Part shown: piece after piece, positions 34,071 to 44,235 of the stretch
Layout of the letters: every line of letters begins with the position of its first letter
Numbering within the stretch: position 1 is the first letter of the stretch
Assembly (NCBI GenBank): GCA_963575745.1
Contig: CAUYUJ010022410.1
Coordinates: forward strand, 59,935 to 123,934
Length of the DNA stretch: 64,000 nt
Direction of reading: 5' to 3'
DNA from: Prorocentrum cordatum
Lineage: Eukaryota; Sar; Dinophyceae; Prorocentrales; Prorocentraceae
Translations under genes and position numbers: made by a program
The notes under the pieces: generated by a model
The model's input: the letters and a program-made list of their open reading frames with translations, nothing else
Databases searched by the model: none
Told to the model about the DNA's origin: nothing

Positions 34071-35949
34071 CTACTTGCGCATCTTGCGGGAGCGAGGTCT
34101 CGCGCCAGAGTGCTTAAACATAGGTGGCAGCAGCGCCCGAGCCAGCTGCCCTAAAGGGGCACCCTTAAACACGCACGGCTCTTGCAAACGAGAAAGAAGC
34201 ACCAGCGTGCTATTGCCTTCAACCGCGCACGTCGGAGATTCCCCGCGCGAGCCTGCCAAGGACCAAGGAGTCATGCAGCATCCCACCCAAGAATCGATGG
34301 AACAGAAAAACTGCACGTTGCCAATCCACACGAGCCCATCCTCCCCAAGGACAGTGCTGACATCCCTACTTACAACAAGTCGGCCTTGTGCGTACGCTGA
34401 GTTTCCTACGAAGAAATCGTATCCCCCAACAAAACGGAAGGCTTTCAAAAACGAAGCTTTCGCTTTCTTGCCTGGAACCTTGCGGTTGATTATGTCGGGT
34501 TTGGGCCGGTTGTGGCGGCCTAGATCGTAGAGGTGCTTGCCACTTCTAAAACCGAGCGGTCAAACGCCGTCAAACCGTGCCTTGGCGTCATCGCTCTCTT
34601 TACAACGCGGTGTTTCCGCTCGTGCAGAAACCTTGATCTGATCATGTCATGGAGCTGCAATTGGCTCGGGCTGTGCAACAGATAGTGCTCGTTAGCTTTC
34701 CACAGCTCGAAACCGTACGCTGCCAGGTGCAGCCCAAGATGCTTGTGAATCGCCCGCGCAAGCCCACCTGCCCGAACGCCGCCGCCGTTGGCCATCTGCA
34801 GTAACTCCATCACGTAAGCAAGAGCAAGAAAAGCTGTGCGCCTCCTTGTCGCACACCCCATTATCCCTGACAGCTCCGCGCACGTACTGGGCAAGCACAG
34901 GGCACAGGGAGAGATGCTCAGAAGTCGAGCCAGCGGGCGAGCGGTCAATGTGTGTTCGGAAAACTGGCTTGACATGAGCATGCGCGTTCGGCCAGCGCCA
35001 CAGCTGCAAGTACTGGTCGATGAGTGCCCCTCCAAGCCCGCGCGCAGAGAGCCCCCCTCGAACTCCGATACCTCCTTGGTGAGCGTGCCGTCTACACGAT
35101 AGCAATGCATCCAGTCATAGCACCAGCAACTGATCAAACCAAAATCTACATCGCCGTCCTGGAGCTGCGTTTCCAAAGTTTCCAGGTCGATCCTCCTGCC
35201 GTTGCCCGCCACATCTTGCAATCTCCTTCGGATGGCATTGACCCCCTCGTCCGAATGCAGCTTGGGCGCCGCCGCGTTGAGGTCCGTCGAGGGAATGAGA
35301 AAACCAATGGGGTCTGGCAAGTACGCACCCTTGAACGCCGCAATGATTTTGCTGAGAGCACATATCTTGATCCCACCAGACCCTTTGACGCCAGTCGAGA
35401 ACTCATGGCCGCGCTCGTCCTGCACGAGCATCGCAATGTACCCCGTGACCAGACGAGGGGCTGCTTCGCCTGGGATCGACAGGGAAATGCCCCGTCGCAA
35501 GTCGGCGCCAACGGGCCCTCCGACAAAAAACTGGACCGCGTACCGAAACAGCTCGGCCATGCCACCAGGGATTCCCGCGACGGTGTCTGATCCGGGTGCG
35601 CACACAGTCATCCACGCCATCTCGCTGCTCAAGATCGGAAATCCAAGCTCCTCCAGAGCCCAATAGATTGCTTGGACCTTCCTGGCATTGTGCGGCTGCG
35701 GCGCTTGCCCAGGTGGCATCCCATCTGTGCATGGCACTATCGATGCGTGGTTGTTGGCGGCGCCCAGCGCCCTCGCCGGCGCCTTGCGAAAAACTCGTCG
35801 CGGACCTGGCGCGCCGCCCCTGAGAAAGCCAACGGGCGCCGGAAGAAGAGCTCAACAGGCGGCGCCTTGAGCTTCTTGCTCGGAGCAGAACTCCGCTGAA
35901 TCAAATACGCCAGATGTCGTAATAAAGTGAGGGGGTCTGGACCCTCCAA
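34071..35949 (-). pseudogene. Transposase-like multicopy dinoflagellate protein, frameshifted
   Basis: The main frame (35737-34520, 405 residues) has MLVQDERGHEFSTGVKGSGG and a conserved-looking SCWCYDWMHCYRVDGT (DWMH block), then near its end LHLAAYGFELWKANEHYLLH and SRFLHERKHRVVKRAM, an x-x-HERKHR-x-x-KR motif. In the middle the expected sequence is in another frame (LIDQYLQLWRWPNAHAHVKP and TSEHLSLCPVLAQYVRGAV, about 35020-34850), so two compensating shifts have occurred. A further frame (34448-34083) supplies the C-terminal VWIGNVQFFCSIDSWVGCCM and LVLLSRLQEPCVFKGAPLGQ. An N-terminal piece may reach 35949. I recall this block order from repeated dinoflagellate proteins often called transposase-like; the catalytic chemistry is unproven. 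Confidence 0.55.
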
Positions 35950-37816
35950 GACAAGCCATTTCAGACCTCCCCCGTGGGAGAACCCTCCAAAACATCGTCC
36001 CCAGACCCCCCAGGCCCTCCAAGATAGCCTGGAAGAGACCCCCCCCGTAATGAGACCCCCCTCCCTTTATTACGAAATCTGGAGTATCCAAAGGTATTGC
36101 TCTGGCAAGCAATTGATTGCCTCGCCCGCCTCTGGCTGGACCTCGAAAGCGCCGCAGGGGGCGCGCCGCCATCATCCCGAAGTTGTTTGAGAGGGTGCTC
36201 TGACCCGCTGGCGCTCGCGTGAGCGTCGCGGCCGAGGTGGGCAAGCTGAATTCTCTCGGCGGCGGACATTGTGATTGAGCCCAAACGGCTACGCTGACAA
36301 GACGAAACCAAAAAGCACTGTTGGTCACCACCACCCCTGTGGGAAACTTCACCACTCAACGCCTGCAGCATGGCACCTCACGACGCCTGCCTTTGCGGCA
36401 AAACGCAAAGCGCGAAAAAGCGCGTGACACCGCACCGCACACCACTTCTCACTGAAGGGGGGGGGGGGCGATCTCATTAGCATGGGAGGGAGGGGGGTAC
36501 GCAGAGAACAGCATCGAGGAAGAGGAGGAGGAGGAGGAGGAAGAGAAGGAGGAGGAGGAGGAGGCTGAGGCGGGCGAGGAGGAGAAGCCGGAGGAGCGGG
36601 AGGCGGGCGAGGACGAGGATCAGGCCGATCCTCGAGCGCCGATCCTTGATCCTCTGACCTCGATCTCATGGGGAGGACTGCGTGGTCTGTCATGTGATGC
36701 CCCTTTTCATAGCATTGGTTTTGTCTTGGCTCGCCTGGTGCGCGCGCGCGCTGCTCCGCTCATTTGCGCTGGGAACTCCTCGGGGACGGGGGGGGGGTCC
36801 TGAGAGTTTCTCGGGGTGAATTTTGCCATTGAAGCTCATTGGAAGCCGCTCGGGCTTTCTTGGCCCTCATAGGGCGTCTGAGCCCCCCCCCGACCCACCC
36901 GGCCTTTTAAAGATAAAGTCGCGGAGGTCTCTGAAGAAGACGACAAAGAAAAAACGGCACCAGAAACATAAAGCCAAGCCCCCCGGGATCCAAAGGGTTT
37001 CGGTCCTGCAGCTCCCCGGGGCCCCTGGAGAAGAACTCGTGGTTCCAGAAATCGTGGGTCGCGGAGTCCGTGGAACCTTTCATCCTGCTCCCCAACTTCC
37101 TCCTGCCCACCTCCTCCTCCTCCTCCTCCTACATTCCCTCCTCCTCCTGCTCCTCTTTCCCCCCTCTTCCTTGTCTCCTGCCCCTCCTCTCCTCCCCTTT
37201 CCTTCTCCTCCTCGCCCTCTCATCTCCCTCCGCCCCCCCCTCCGTGCCTGCGCGAGTTGTCAGATTATTGCAGCGGTTGGTCTTGAATATATATCATGAT
37301 ATTGGCGCGGCGATCGCTACCAACAAATCAGGCAAGACGGTGCCTCTCGGGAGCTCACTGAGGGCAGCTTGAGGTTTCAAACGGAGGAATCATCTCGAGG
37401 TCTGAGGACAACATCACTCCTCGCAAGGTCATGGGACGACGAGCGAGGGCGAGGGCAAGGGGGGGGGAAGGGGAGAGGTGGAGGAGAGAACGGGGATGAG
37501 GCGGAGGAGGAGGAGGAATATGGAGGAGGAGGAGGAGGAGGCAACAATGATGATGGTGGCGGTGTTGATGCCGATGCTGCCTTGCTCTTCGCGTTAACGC
37601 CGGCTGGCAGTGAGAGCGCCGCCGGCAGGTTCTGCGCGCGCGCGTGCTGCCAAATGCTCGAGCACGCGGGGCGCGCCCAATGCACGCCAATCCCCGATGT
37701 GCTGCAGAAGCCCCGACATTGACAGTAGCTTATCCCAGTATCGACTTGAGCTTAGGCGCAGAGAGCGACGAGGCACCTTGCCTAGAAAGAGAGGCCAAGT
37801 AGGCTAACTGTACATC
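35950..37816. other. No gene; purine/pyrimidine microsatellites
   Basis: Contains a run of G (36459-36468), a GGA-rich tract (about 36513-36600), TCC-rich tracts (37108-37230) and another GGA tract (37500-37540). Short frames over them are artefacts. Confidence 0.6.
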
Positions 37817-39457
37817 CTACTTGGAGCCCGCATAGTTTGCCTTCTTCCACACCTCGGTCGCTGCCGCGAAGGCCTCGCGGGCGACGGCTGTGGCATTGCG
37901 ATCGGGCGGGCCAGCCCTGATGGCGTCCCTCCTAGCGTTGTCACATGCCCTGTTTGTGAATTCCCCGCGGGACTTGCCCTTGGCATCCTGGGGCGTCAAG
38001 TACTCGGGGGGGGGGGGGAACGCGCCGTGCGCGGGGCCTTCTGAGATTCACCCGCGGGCTCAGCGGCCGCTGGCCTGCGGCGCTTGGGGGCTTTAGGCGA
38101 GGCCTCGGCCTTGGCCTTGCCCTTGGCCTTTGCCTTGCCCTTGGCCTTGCTCTTGCTCTTGGCGGTCGCCGCCTCCTTGGCCTTCTTGGCTTTCGCAGAC
38201 GCCGCCGTGTCCCGCTCGAGCTGCGCGAGCTCATCATCCGCTTCCATGGGCGAGTCGCTGATGGGCAACGCGTTGTTGCGAGCCTCGCTAAGCTCCTCAG
38301 CTGGCTCGCGCGCGCGGTCAGCCAGGGCGGGGGAGCTGGCAGGCTGCGCGTAGGGCGGGGTCGCGCCGAGCTGTTTTGCGAAGTGGTTGGGCCGAAACTG
38401 AATGCCGAACTGCTGAGCGAAAGGCTGCATCGCTGCGAATGCGTTGTTGCCGAATGCCTGGCTTGCCAATCCCGCCAAGAGGCACAGAGGGCACGGCTGG
38501 GCCGGCATCTGCGGAGCCTGCGGGAGTGCCAGCTGCAGGGCTGGCGGCTGATCTGCAGAGCTCGCCGGCCGCTTGTCCTTGAGCGCCTTCCCCGCCACCT
38601 TGTTGGGCGACATCCTGCGACGCACGTTGGCGCCGCTCATGTCGAAGTCAGCTGGCGCGGCCACTGGCGGGTCAGAGGCGTCGGGGTGCGCGAACCTGTG
38701 CTGAGCAGGTGCGAGCGCCGACGGCATCGTGAAGTCCTTCTGGTGACCGTGAGGGTATATCTTGAAACTGTCGATGCCCTTGACGACCTTCTGGACCTCG
38801 TCGCAGAGTTTCACCTTATGGGGCCAGAACATTGGCCTATGACCGAGTAGGTGCAGGCGACGATGATGCCAGCGGCTGCCTTCAGGGTTTTTCACTGGGG
38901 CATGGGATGCCCATGCGCCACATGCGAGCGCCCAAGGTCTGGGTCGTCGCCTCCTCCGACATCATGGCGTTGTTCATCGCGCACTAGTCGGACGCAGTGC
39001 GGAACTGGCGCAGGTCCAAGAAATTCTGCAGGCAGCGAGTCTTGCCAGACTTCCTGGTCAACTCACTGGCGGCGGCGGCGTCGTCCAGAGCCGTCGCCAG
39101 CATGAGTTTCTGGTCAGCCGTCCAGGGGGCCCTGCTGATATGTTCCGTCACTTGCGTGGCCACCGAAAGGGAGATCCCCGCGGAGGAGCTGGAGGTCGCC
39201 ACGAGCGAGTTCGCCGGACCCTGAAGCAAGACGGCCTCAGGCATGCCTGCTCCGACCTGGGGGGGCGCGAAAACCAGGCGCTGCGAAATGACCGCGCACA
39301 GGCGCTGGGCCTCGAAGTCCATGGTTGCCGAGCGCGGTCGGGCCGACGCTTCGGAGATAGGCAATCCTGCAAACGTTGTCTGAAAACGGCTGCGGATGCA
39401 AGCGGAGGGGTCGAGAGGGCGAGCGCGCCTGAAATGCCAGTGGAAACGCCAATGCAA
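37817..39457 (-). pseudogene. Multicopy dinoflagellate conserved protein, broken in three places
   Basis: Three minus-strand pieces line up. 39457-38984: a gag-like helical domain with SRAPWTADQKLMLATALDDA and KTRCLQNFLDLRQFRTASD, then a stop and GARMWRMGCPSPSEKPLKAA. 38895-37996: after a shift, KVKLCDEVQKVVKGIDSFKI, a Pro/Ala-rich middle and a Lys/Ala tract ending in KAPKRRRP, a likely nuclear signal. 37999-37817: after a shift at a run of 13 G (38006-38018), DAKGKSRGEFTNRACDNARR and REAFAAATEVWKKAN. This three-part layout, ending in the F-T-x-R-A/A-x-x-W helix, recurs in dinoflagellate genomes. Function is unknown. The homopolymer shift may be an assembly error; the in-frame stop near 38984 suggests genuine decay. 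Confidence 0.5.
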
Positions 39458-39722
39458 GAGCCCCCTGAAGGCCCAACGCCCGACCCGGGGGCTACAGATT
39501 TAGGCTGGCCAGCAACCCTTTCAAGACCGGCTTTTCAGGAACAAAGGCCGGGCTGGGTGGCCCTCCTCCGCTTCCCAAGGGCCGACATTTCTCCTTGCCC
39601 CCTGGCGCGGAAGGGCTTCAAGACGCTGAATTCACACTGACGCGCTCAGAATGATACGTACCCTGATATTTCGCGCAGCCTCCGCGCGAGGCGATCTGGT
39701 CTGTGCCCTCAAGAAGTCTCAG
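39458..39722. other. Short spacer
   Basis: Unique sequence without recognisable features. Confidence 0.4.
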
Positions 39723-39868
39723 ATGCACCGACGCGCCTGGGCGCACAGGCGCATATGCACCAACGCGCCCGGGCGCACTGGTGCATCGTACGGGAGAGCG
39801 ATGCACGCACCAGCGCGCCAGGGCGCACTGGTGCATGTGCACCAAAGCGTCTGGGCGCACTGGTGCAT
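39723..39868. repeat. Tandem 32-bp palindromic repeat, four copies
   Basis: Units at 39723-39754, 39755-39786, 39801-39836 and 39837-39868 begin (A/G)TGCACC and end (T)GGTGCAT, so most carry complementary ends (ATGCACCA with TGGTGCAT) around CGCGCCCGGGCGCAC. A 14-base spacer divides the array. Short Cys/His-like frames are a by-product. Confidence 0.9.
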
Positions 39869-40088
39869 CTGAGCTTCTTCGCAGCCTACCTTGGGTTGCA
39901 AGCGTGTTTGAGGTCGCGCGTGCTCATGATTGCTTTATGGCGGTGCATTGCTGCCTTGCTCTGTGTCTGCTGTTGCCCCTCCCTCCTCCCTGAGGCCCCA
40001 TCCCCTGACAATCTGCACGTGCTCGTTTCGTCGCGCTGGCGCCGCCAGCTGGGCGCCTCGCTTCCCCGTCGCGAGCGCGCTTGCACAG

Positions 40089-40886
40089 CTAAACCCTAAG
40101 CCGTCCGATGCACCCGACTCGCCTTCGGCGCGCCGTCATGTCGGCGCCTTGGCCGAGAATCAGGCGCCGCCGCTGGCCGAGGATATCGGGCGCCGCCGCG
40201 GGCTGCGGCCTCGCCCTGGCCCTCGGAGCGGTGCCCCTGGTAGAAGGCCCCCAGCTCGTTCGCGACGCGGTCCGCGCGCTCCTGCGTGCAGCCCGACGAT
40301 GGCACCTGGACAAACTTCTGCTTCCACTTCCTCGCCTGGGCGTCGTAGTGCTTCACCCGCAGGGGGTGCCTGCAGGGTAGCCAGTGGGCGTGCGCAGACG
40401 ACAGGGCTGGCCTCGCCTCGCCCTCCCGTTGCGGCGATGGCGCCTTCTCGAGGAGCTCGAGCACGCTAGCGGGGAGCTCTGCAGCCAGCCTGTCCAGATG
40501 GCGGTCGTGAGCACGTTGATCTTCGAATTGGAGCCGTCGGCCATGGACCCTGCAACTTCCACGATGGACTGGATGTCGTCGATGAGCCCCTTGCGCGCTC
40601 ACTTTGGCGGGCCCTCCTCGACGACGTCCTCCTCGGCGAGCGGGTCGCTCGCACTACCGACGGCGGCCGTCGAGCTGTCGACCATCTCGTTCCGAGCTTT
40701 GACGATGGCTTCCACCATGGCGAACGAACGGCCGCGCAGCTTGCCGAACCTCCCGTTCCGCGTGTCGCAGTAGACGAACGTCTTGTTCTCCACCTCGACC
40801 GTCGCCGCGACCCAGCTGTGCGATGGCGACGGCGGCGCGCCGTCAGTAGACGCGCGCACGTAGCCCGATCGAATGGACACTGTCAT
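40089..40886 (-). pseudogene. Unrecognised conserved-looking gene, frameshifted
   Basis: The first frame (ATG 40886) reads MTVSIRSGYVRASTDGAPPS, then WVAATVEVENKTFVYCDTRN and RSFAMVEAIVKARNEMVDSS to a stop at 40599. The second (to 40096) continues with LAAELPASVLELLEKAPSPQ and RVKHYDAQARKWKQKFVQVP followed by ERADRVANELGAFYQGH. The basic-aromatic strand pattern, a W-x-x-x-F core and a following helix of Ala and charged residues recall small DNA-binding folds such as AP2/integrase-type domains, but the match is by eye and weak. One or more frame changes or introns lie between the two parts. Confidence 0.4.
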
Positions 40887-41759
40887 GGCGTGCGACTTCT
40901 GACGCAGAGGCTGAGGCTTCGGAGCCAGATCCAGAGCGCGCGGTCGAGCCCAAATGACTGGGGGAGGGGGAGGGCAAGGCGGAAGGGGGGAGGAGGGCGA
41001 GAAGGGAGAGGAGGAGGAGTAGGCGGTGCTGGGCGACCCTTCGCGGACCGAAATCGGGCCTCTCTCGGGCCAGCCGCGGGGCCCTCCTCAGGCCAGCAGG
41101 GGCGAAGCCGACGAAATCTGCCTGGGCGAACCCGAAATCCTAGAATCAGAAGCGGTGGTCCCAGAGGCCCGATCAGCGGCAGGCCCCAAGCTACCCGAAG
41201 CCTCTGGGAACGAGCCCGCGGTTCCAGAACTTGTCGAGGGGAACCCTCTTGAAACCAGTGCCGTCGTGGTCCTTGAAGGAGGCGGCGCAGGATAGTGGGA
41301 CTGATACGCAGACTTAGTGGCCCCAAGGGTCTAGTTCGCCCCGGGCGACGCGGCGCCGTGCTTGAGCCCCCCCCCCCCCTTCCGCTGCCCTTCCCTTTTC
41401 CTCTCTGGGCCCGAGGCGAAGAGGAGGGGGATGAGGGGGGGGGAGGCAGCGGCGCGGGCTCTCGTCGGCAATATGGGCCAGCAGGTTACCGGCGCGAGGA
41501 GGTCGGGGCCTCCACGGAGCCGGCGAAGCCGGCCGCGGGGAGTCTGCGGGCAGGAGCGGCGAGGCGAGGCGAGGCGCCGGTCAACCGCCCCGGCGGGGGC
41601 GGCCCCGCGAGTCTGCGCGGCGCGGGCAGGAGAAGCGAGGCGAGGCGAGGCGCGGGTCAGTCGCCCCGGCGGGGAAGGCCCCACGAGTCTGCGCGGCGCG
41701 GGCAGGAGAGGTCGAGCGGGGAGACGGGAGGGCCGCTCGGGAGGCCGAGGCCAAGACAG
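40887..41759. other. GC-rich stretch with a 76-bp tandem repeat at 41530-41715
   Basis: G-rich sequence (40960-41030), a run of C (41370-41379) and about 2.5 copies of a 76-bp unit containing GCAGGAG..GCGAGGCGAGGCG and CGCCCCGGCGGGG. Gly/Arg/Ala frames across it are artefacts. A plus-strand stretch (41100-41280) reads EADEICLGEPEILESEAVVP, with no known match. Confidence 0.5.
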
Positions 41760-42548
41760 CAGGCGCCAACACGAGCGTTGCAAGCTCGAGGGCGCGGCGC
41801 TGGAGGCCTACTTCGACTCTCTCCAAGAGCGCCAGGAGCACGACCAGGAACTGGTCGGCAAGCTGGTGGAGCTGGGTGACTCCGTGCTCGAGGAAACTGG
41901 CTCGATCGAGAAAGCCATCGCGGCGCTGCGGGGAATCTGGTGGGAAAAGGCACGGCCCCCACCTCAGGGCATCTCCGACAAGTACCTGGGGTCGCAGGTT
42001 GATAGCGCGCGCCTGCCGCAGGTGGACAGCGCGGTCATGGAGCATGCCAATAAGGAGGCTGGAAGTGGGGCGCGGGCAAGGCCCAGGGGCGCGCCGGCGC
42101 GCCTCAAGGCCCTGCCGCGCCCTGGTGCCAAGGACCAACTCGACGAGGTCAACGGCCCTCTGTGGAAGGGCGCGGTTGGGGGCATGGTTTTGTTGCGTAC
42201 CAACGGTTACCAATGTCTACGAACACTTACTCAGTAGGGTGGCGAGTGCCCCGATGGCGCGATTGCCCAAGCAGGATTGCGACCGATCCGTGAGACGGCA
42301 AGCTGATATGGGACGGCACCGTGTCCAACGAGAGCTGCCCGAAGGACCGCCCCCCGGCGGGCCAGCCGACGAACCAGGACCTGGCGCGCATCATCCTGCG
42401 GCGGAGTGTTCGACTGTCAGGTGTCGAGCTCGGCCTGGCCAAGAAGGACGTCAAGGACGCGTTCCGCTTGGCGGTGATGCGCGAGATCGAAGCTTGCATC
42501 TTCGGGGCGGACCTCGAGGGAAGCAAATGGGGGGCGCGGCCCTCATAG
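41760..42548 (+). pseudogene. Reverse-transcriptase-like fragment
   Basis: A helical region (EAYFDSLQERQEHDQELVGK; VLEETGSIEKAIAALRGIWW) leads to KDQLDEVNGPLWKGAVGGMV, a stop at 42236, and after a shift WDGTVSNESCPKDRPPAGQP, then TNQDLARIILRRSVRLSG and LAKKDVKDAFRLAVMREIEA. The last has the (K/V)-D-(V/L)-K-x-A-F/Y-R form of polymerase motif A, preceded by the D-x-x-x-x-N/S-x-x fingers region usual in dinoflagellate DIRS- or gypsy-like polymerases. No later motif (x-x-DD) follows. It is a broken fragment, and its class is uncertain. Confidence 0.45.
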
Positions 42549-42601
42549 CGGCCGCAACCGTGGACTGGGCCAACTCCACCCTCCCAGTCCGTCCCCGATT
42601 C

Positions 42602-43376
42602 TATGGGCGCGCTCAACGAGGCCGTGAGAATCGAAGAGGAGCTGGACATCATCAGCCTGAAGGAAAGCTGGGCCCCGCACCTGGAAAAGGGGCTGGCTGC
42701 GCTGGGCGCTGATCTGGGAGGGCCACAACGACGAGGGCGCGAGAGTGGCCCAGCAGTTGGCCGCGCCTCGGAGAGAGCCTCATCGTCCGAGGGAGCTCAG
42801 GATGACGCCCGGCGGGAGGTCGTCGTGATCGCCGAGTGGCGTGGTGCCTTGGGCGCGCTCTGCAAGGCTAGCGTCAGGCGGGGCGCCGTCGCGTGGATGC
42901 GAGGTGCGGCGGGTGGCCCGTCAGCACGGCACGCGCTGTGGCCGCCAGGGGTCGCTGAGTGGAAAGCCAAGACGGCGGAGCGGGCGGAGGGGCGCTGGGC
43001 GGAGTTTGTCACCCAGGCAGGAGCGACGAAAGAGTCAAATCTTCAGGCTGCCCCAAAAGCAAATATCTACAAAGGACGTTCCCCACACTGGCCCAAGCTA
43101 AACACTTTTATGCCTCATGCAACGCAGAGGCCCGCACCAAACCCCCAAGAGGCAACTCAACAGCAACTGCTTCAGCTCGAACGCTCCCCAAGCTCGAAAC
43201 ACATTGCGAACGAACGCGCGGGGAATCGAGAGCCGCCAAACAATCTGCGCCAGCGGAATGGCCTGGAAAACTGTTTTGATTATAAAATGTTGAACAACTA
43301 CCCTGAAAGGAGAATTGGCCCTTCTCCCGAGGAGGAGGGCGAAGAAGGAAGGGTGGAGGAGGATAACTGTAGATGA
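42602..43376 (+). other. Open frame of unknown identity
   Basis: A 257-residue frame starts MGALNEAVRIEEELDIISLK and runs through ARREVVVIAEWRGALGALCK and KTAERAEGRWAEFVTQAG. The first 150 residues look protein-like and may belong to the retroelement upstream; the remainder is less convincing. No motif is recognised. Confidence 0.3.
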
Positions 43377-43829
43377 GGAGGGGAGAGAGAGAGAGAGAGA
43401 ACAAAAAAAAAAACACGAAATACAAAAAACGAATAATAGGAGGAGGAGGGTGGACAGGAGAGAAGGACTGAAGAGGAGGGGAGAGAGGAATGAGGGGGAG
43501 GGAGGAACGACTCTCAAACGGATCCCTGTGACTGCATAGGCGATGGTCCTCCCACTGCTGCTCCTCCATCCTGCTGCTGCTACCGTCTGCTCCTCCCTTC
43601 AGTTCCTGCTTTCCTCCTCCTGCGACGAGTGGCGGGGATCGCAAGGATATGGGCCCCCATCAGGGACACCAGATCTCCCTCTCCAGGCCCTCCTCCGCCT
43701 CATCCTCCCCCGTTATGTTCCTCTCGCTCTCCTCCTCATCCTCGCATTCCTCCACTCTTTCTCCTTGTATAGAGCTCCCGCCCGTCGCACCCCGAAGCCG
43801 GTCGTAACGGCGGGCCGGGCGTGTCGCCT
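43377..43829. other. No gene; GA-rich microsatellite near 43383-43401
   Basis: Short (GA)n and A-rich patches, then pyrimidine-rich sequence. Confidence 0.5.
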
Positions 43830-44235
43830 AAGATCTCCTCACCACTTATGACCCTGAAGCTTAAGCATTGGCAGCCCTTTCACAGATGGAGGGCGGGCAG
43901 CTTTCGACATGTGGCTCTCGCCTCGGCGCCGCGCACTTTCGTTTCAAAGAAGTACGAGCGATTTCAGGATCGAGAGCGTGCCGCTTCCAGAATGTGGCTC
44001 TCGCCTTCGCGCCGCGCGCACTCGTTTTCGAGATGTGCAAGGACTGTGCGGATTGAGGGCGGCTGGTTTTCAAAATGTGGCTCTCGCCGTAATGCCGCGC
44101 ACGCGCCGTAAACATTTACAAGGACTCCGCGGGTTGAGGAACGCTGGTTTTCCAAATGTGCATCGCCGCAGCGCCGCGCACATTCGTTCAACAATTCGCA
44201 AGGGTTTCACGAAGTCCCGCGGTCAGCGTGCCATA
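43830..44235. repeat. 83-bp tandem repeat, four to five copies
   Basis: The landmark ATGTGGCTCTCGCC recurs at 83-base spacing (TGG at 43912, 43995, 44078), with a diverged copy 81 bases later. Each unit also has GCGCCGCGCAC and a GGATTGAGGGCGG-like segment. Confidence 0.85.
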
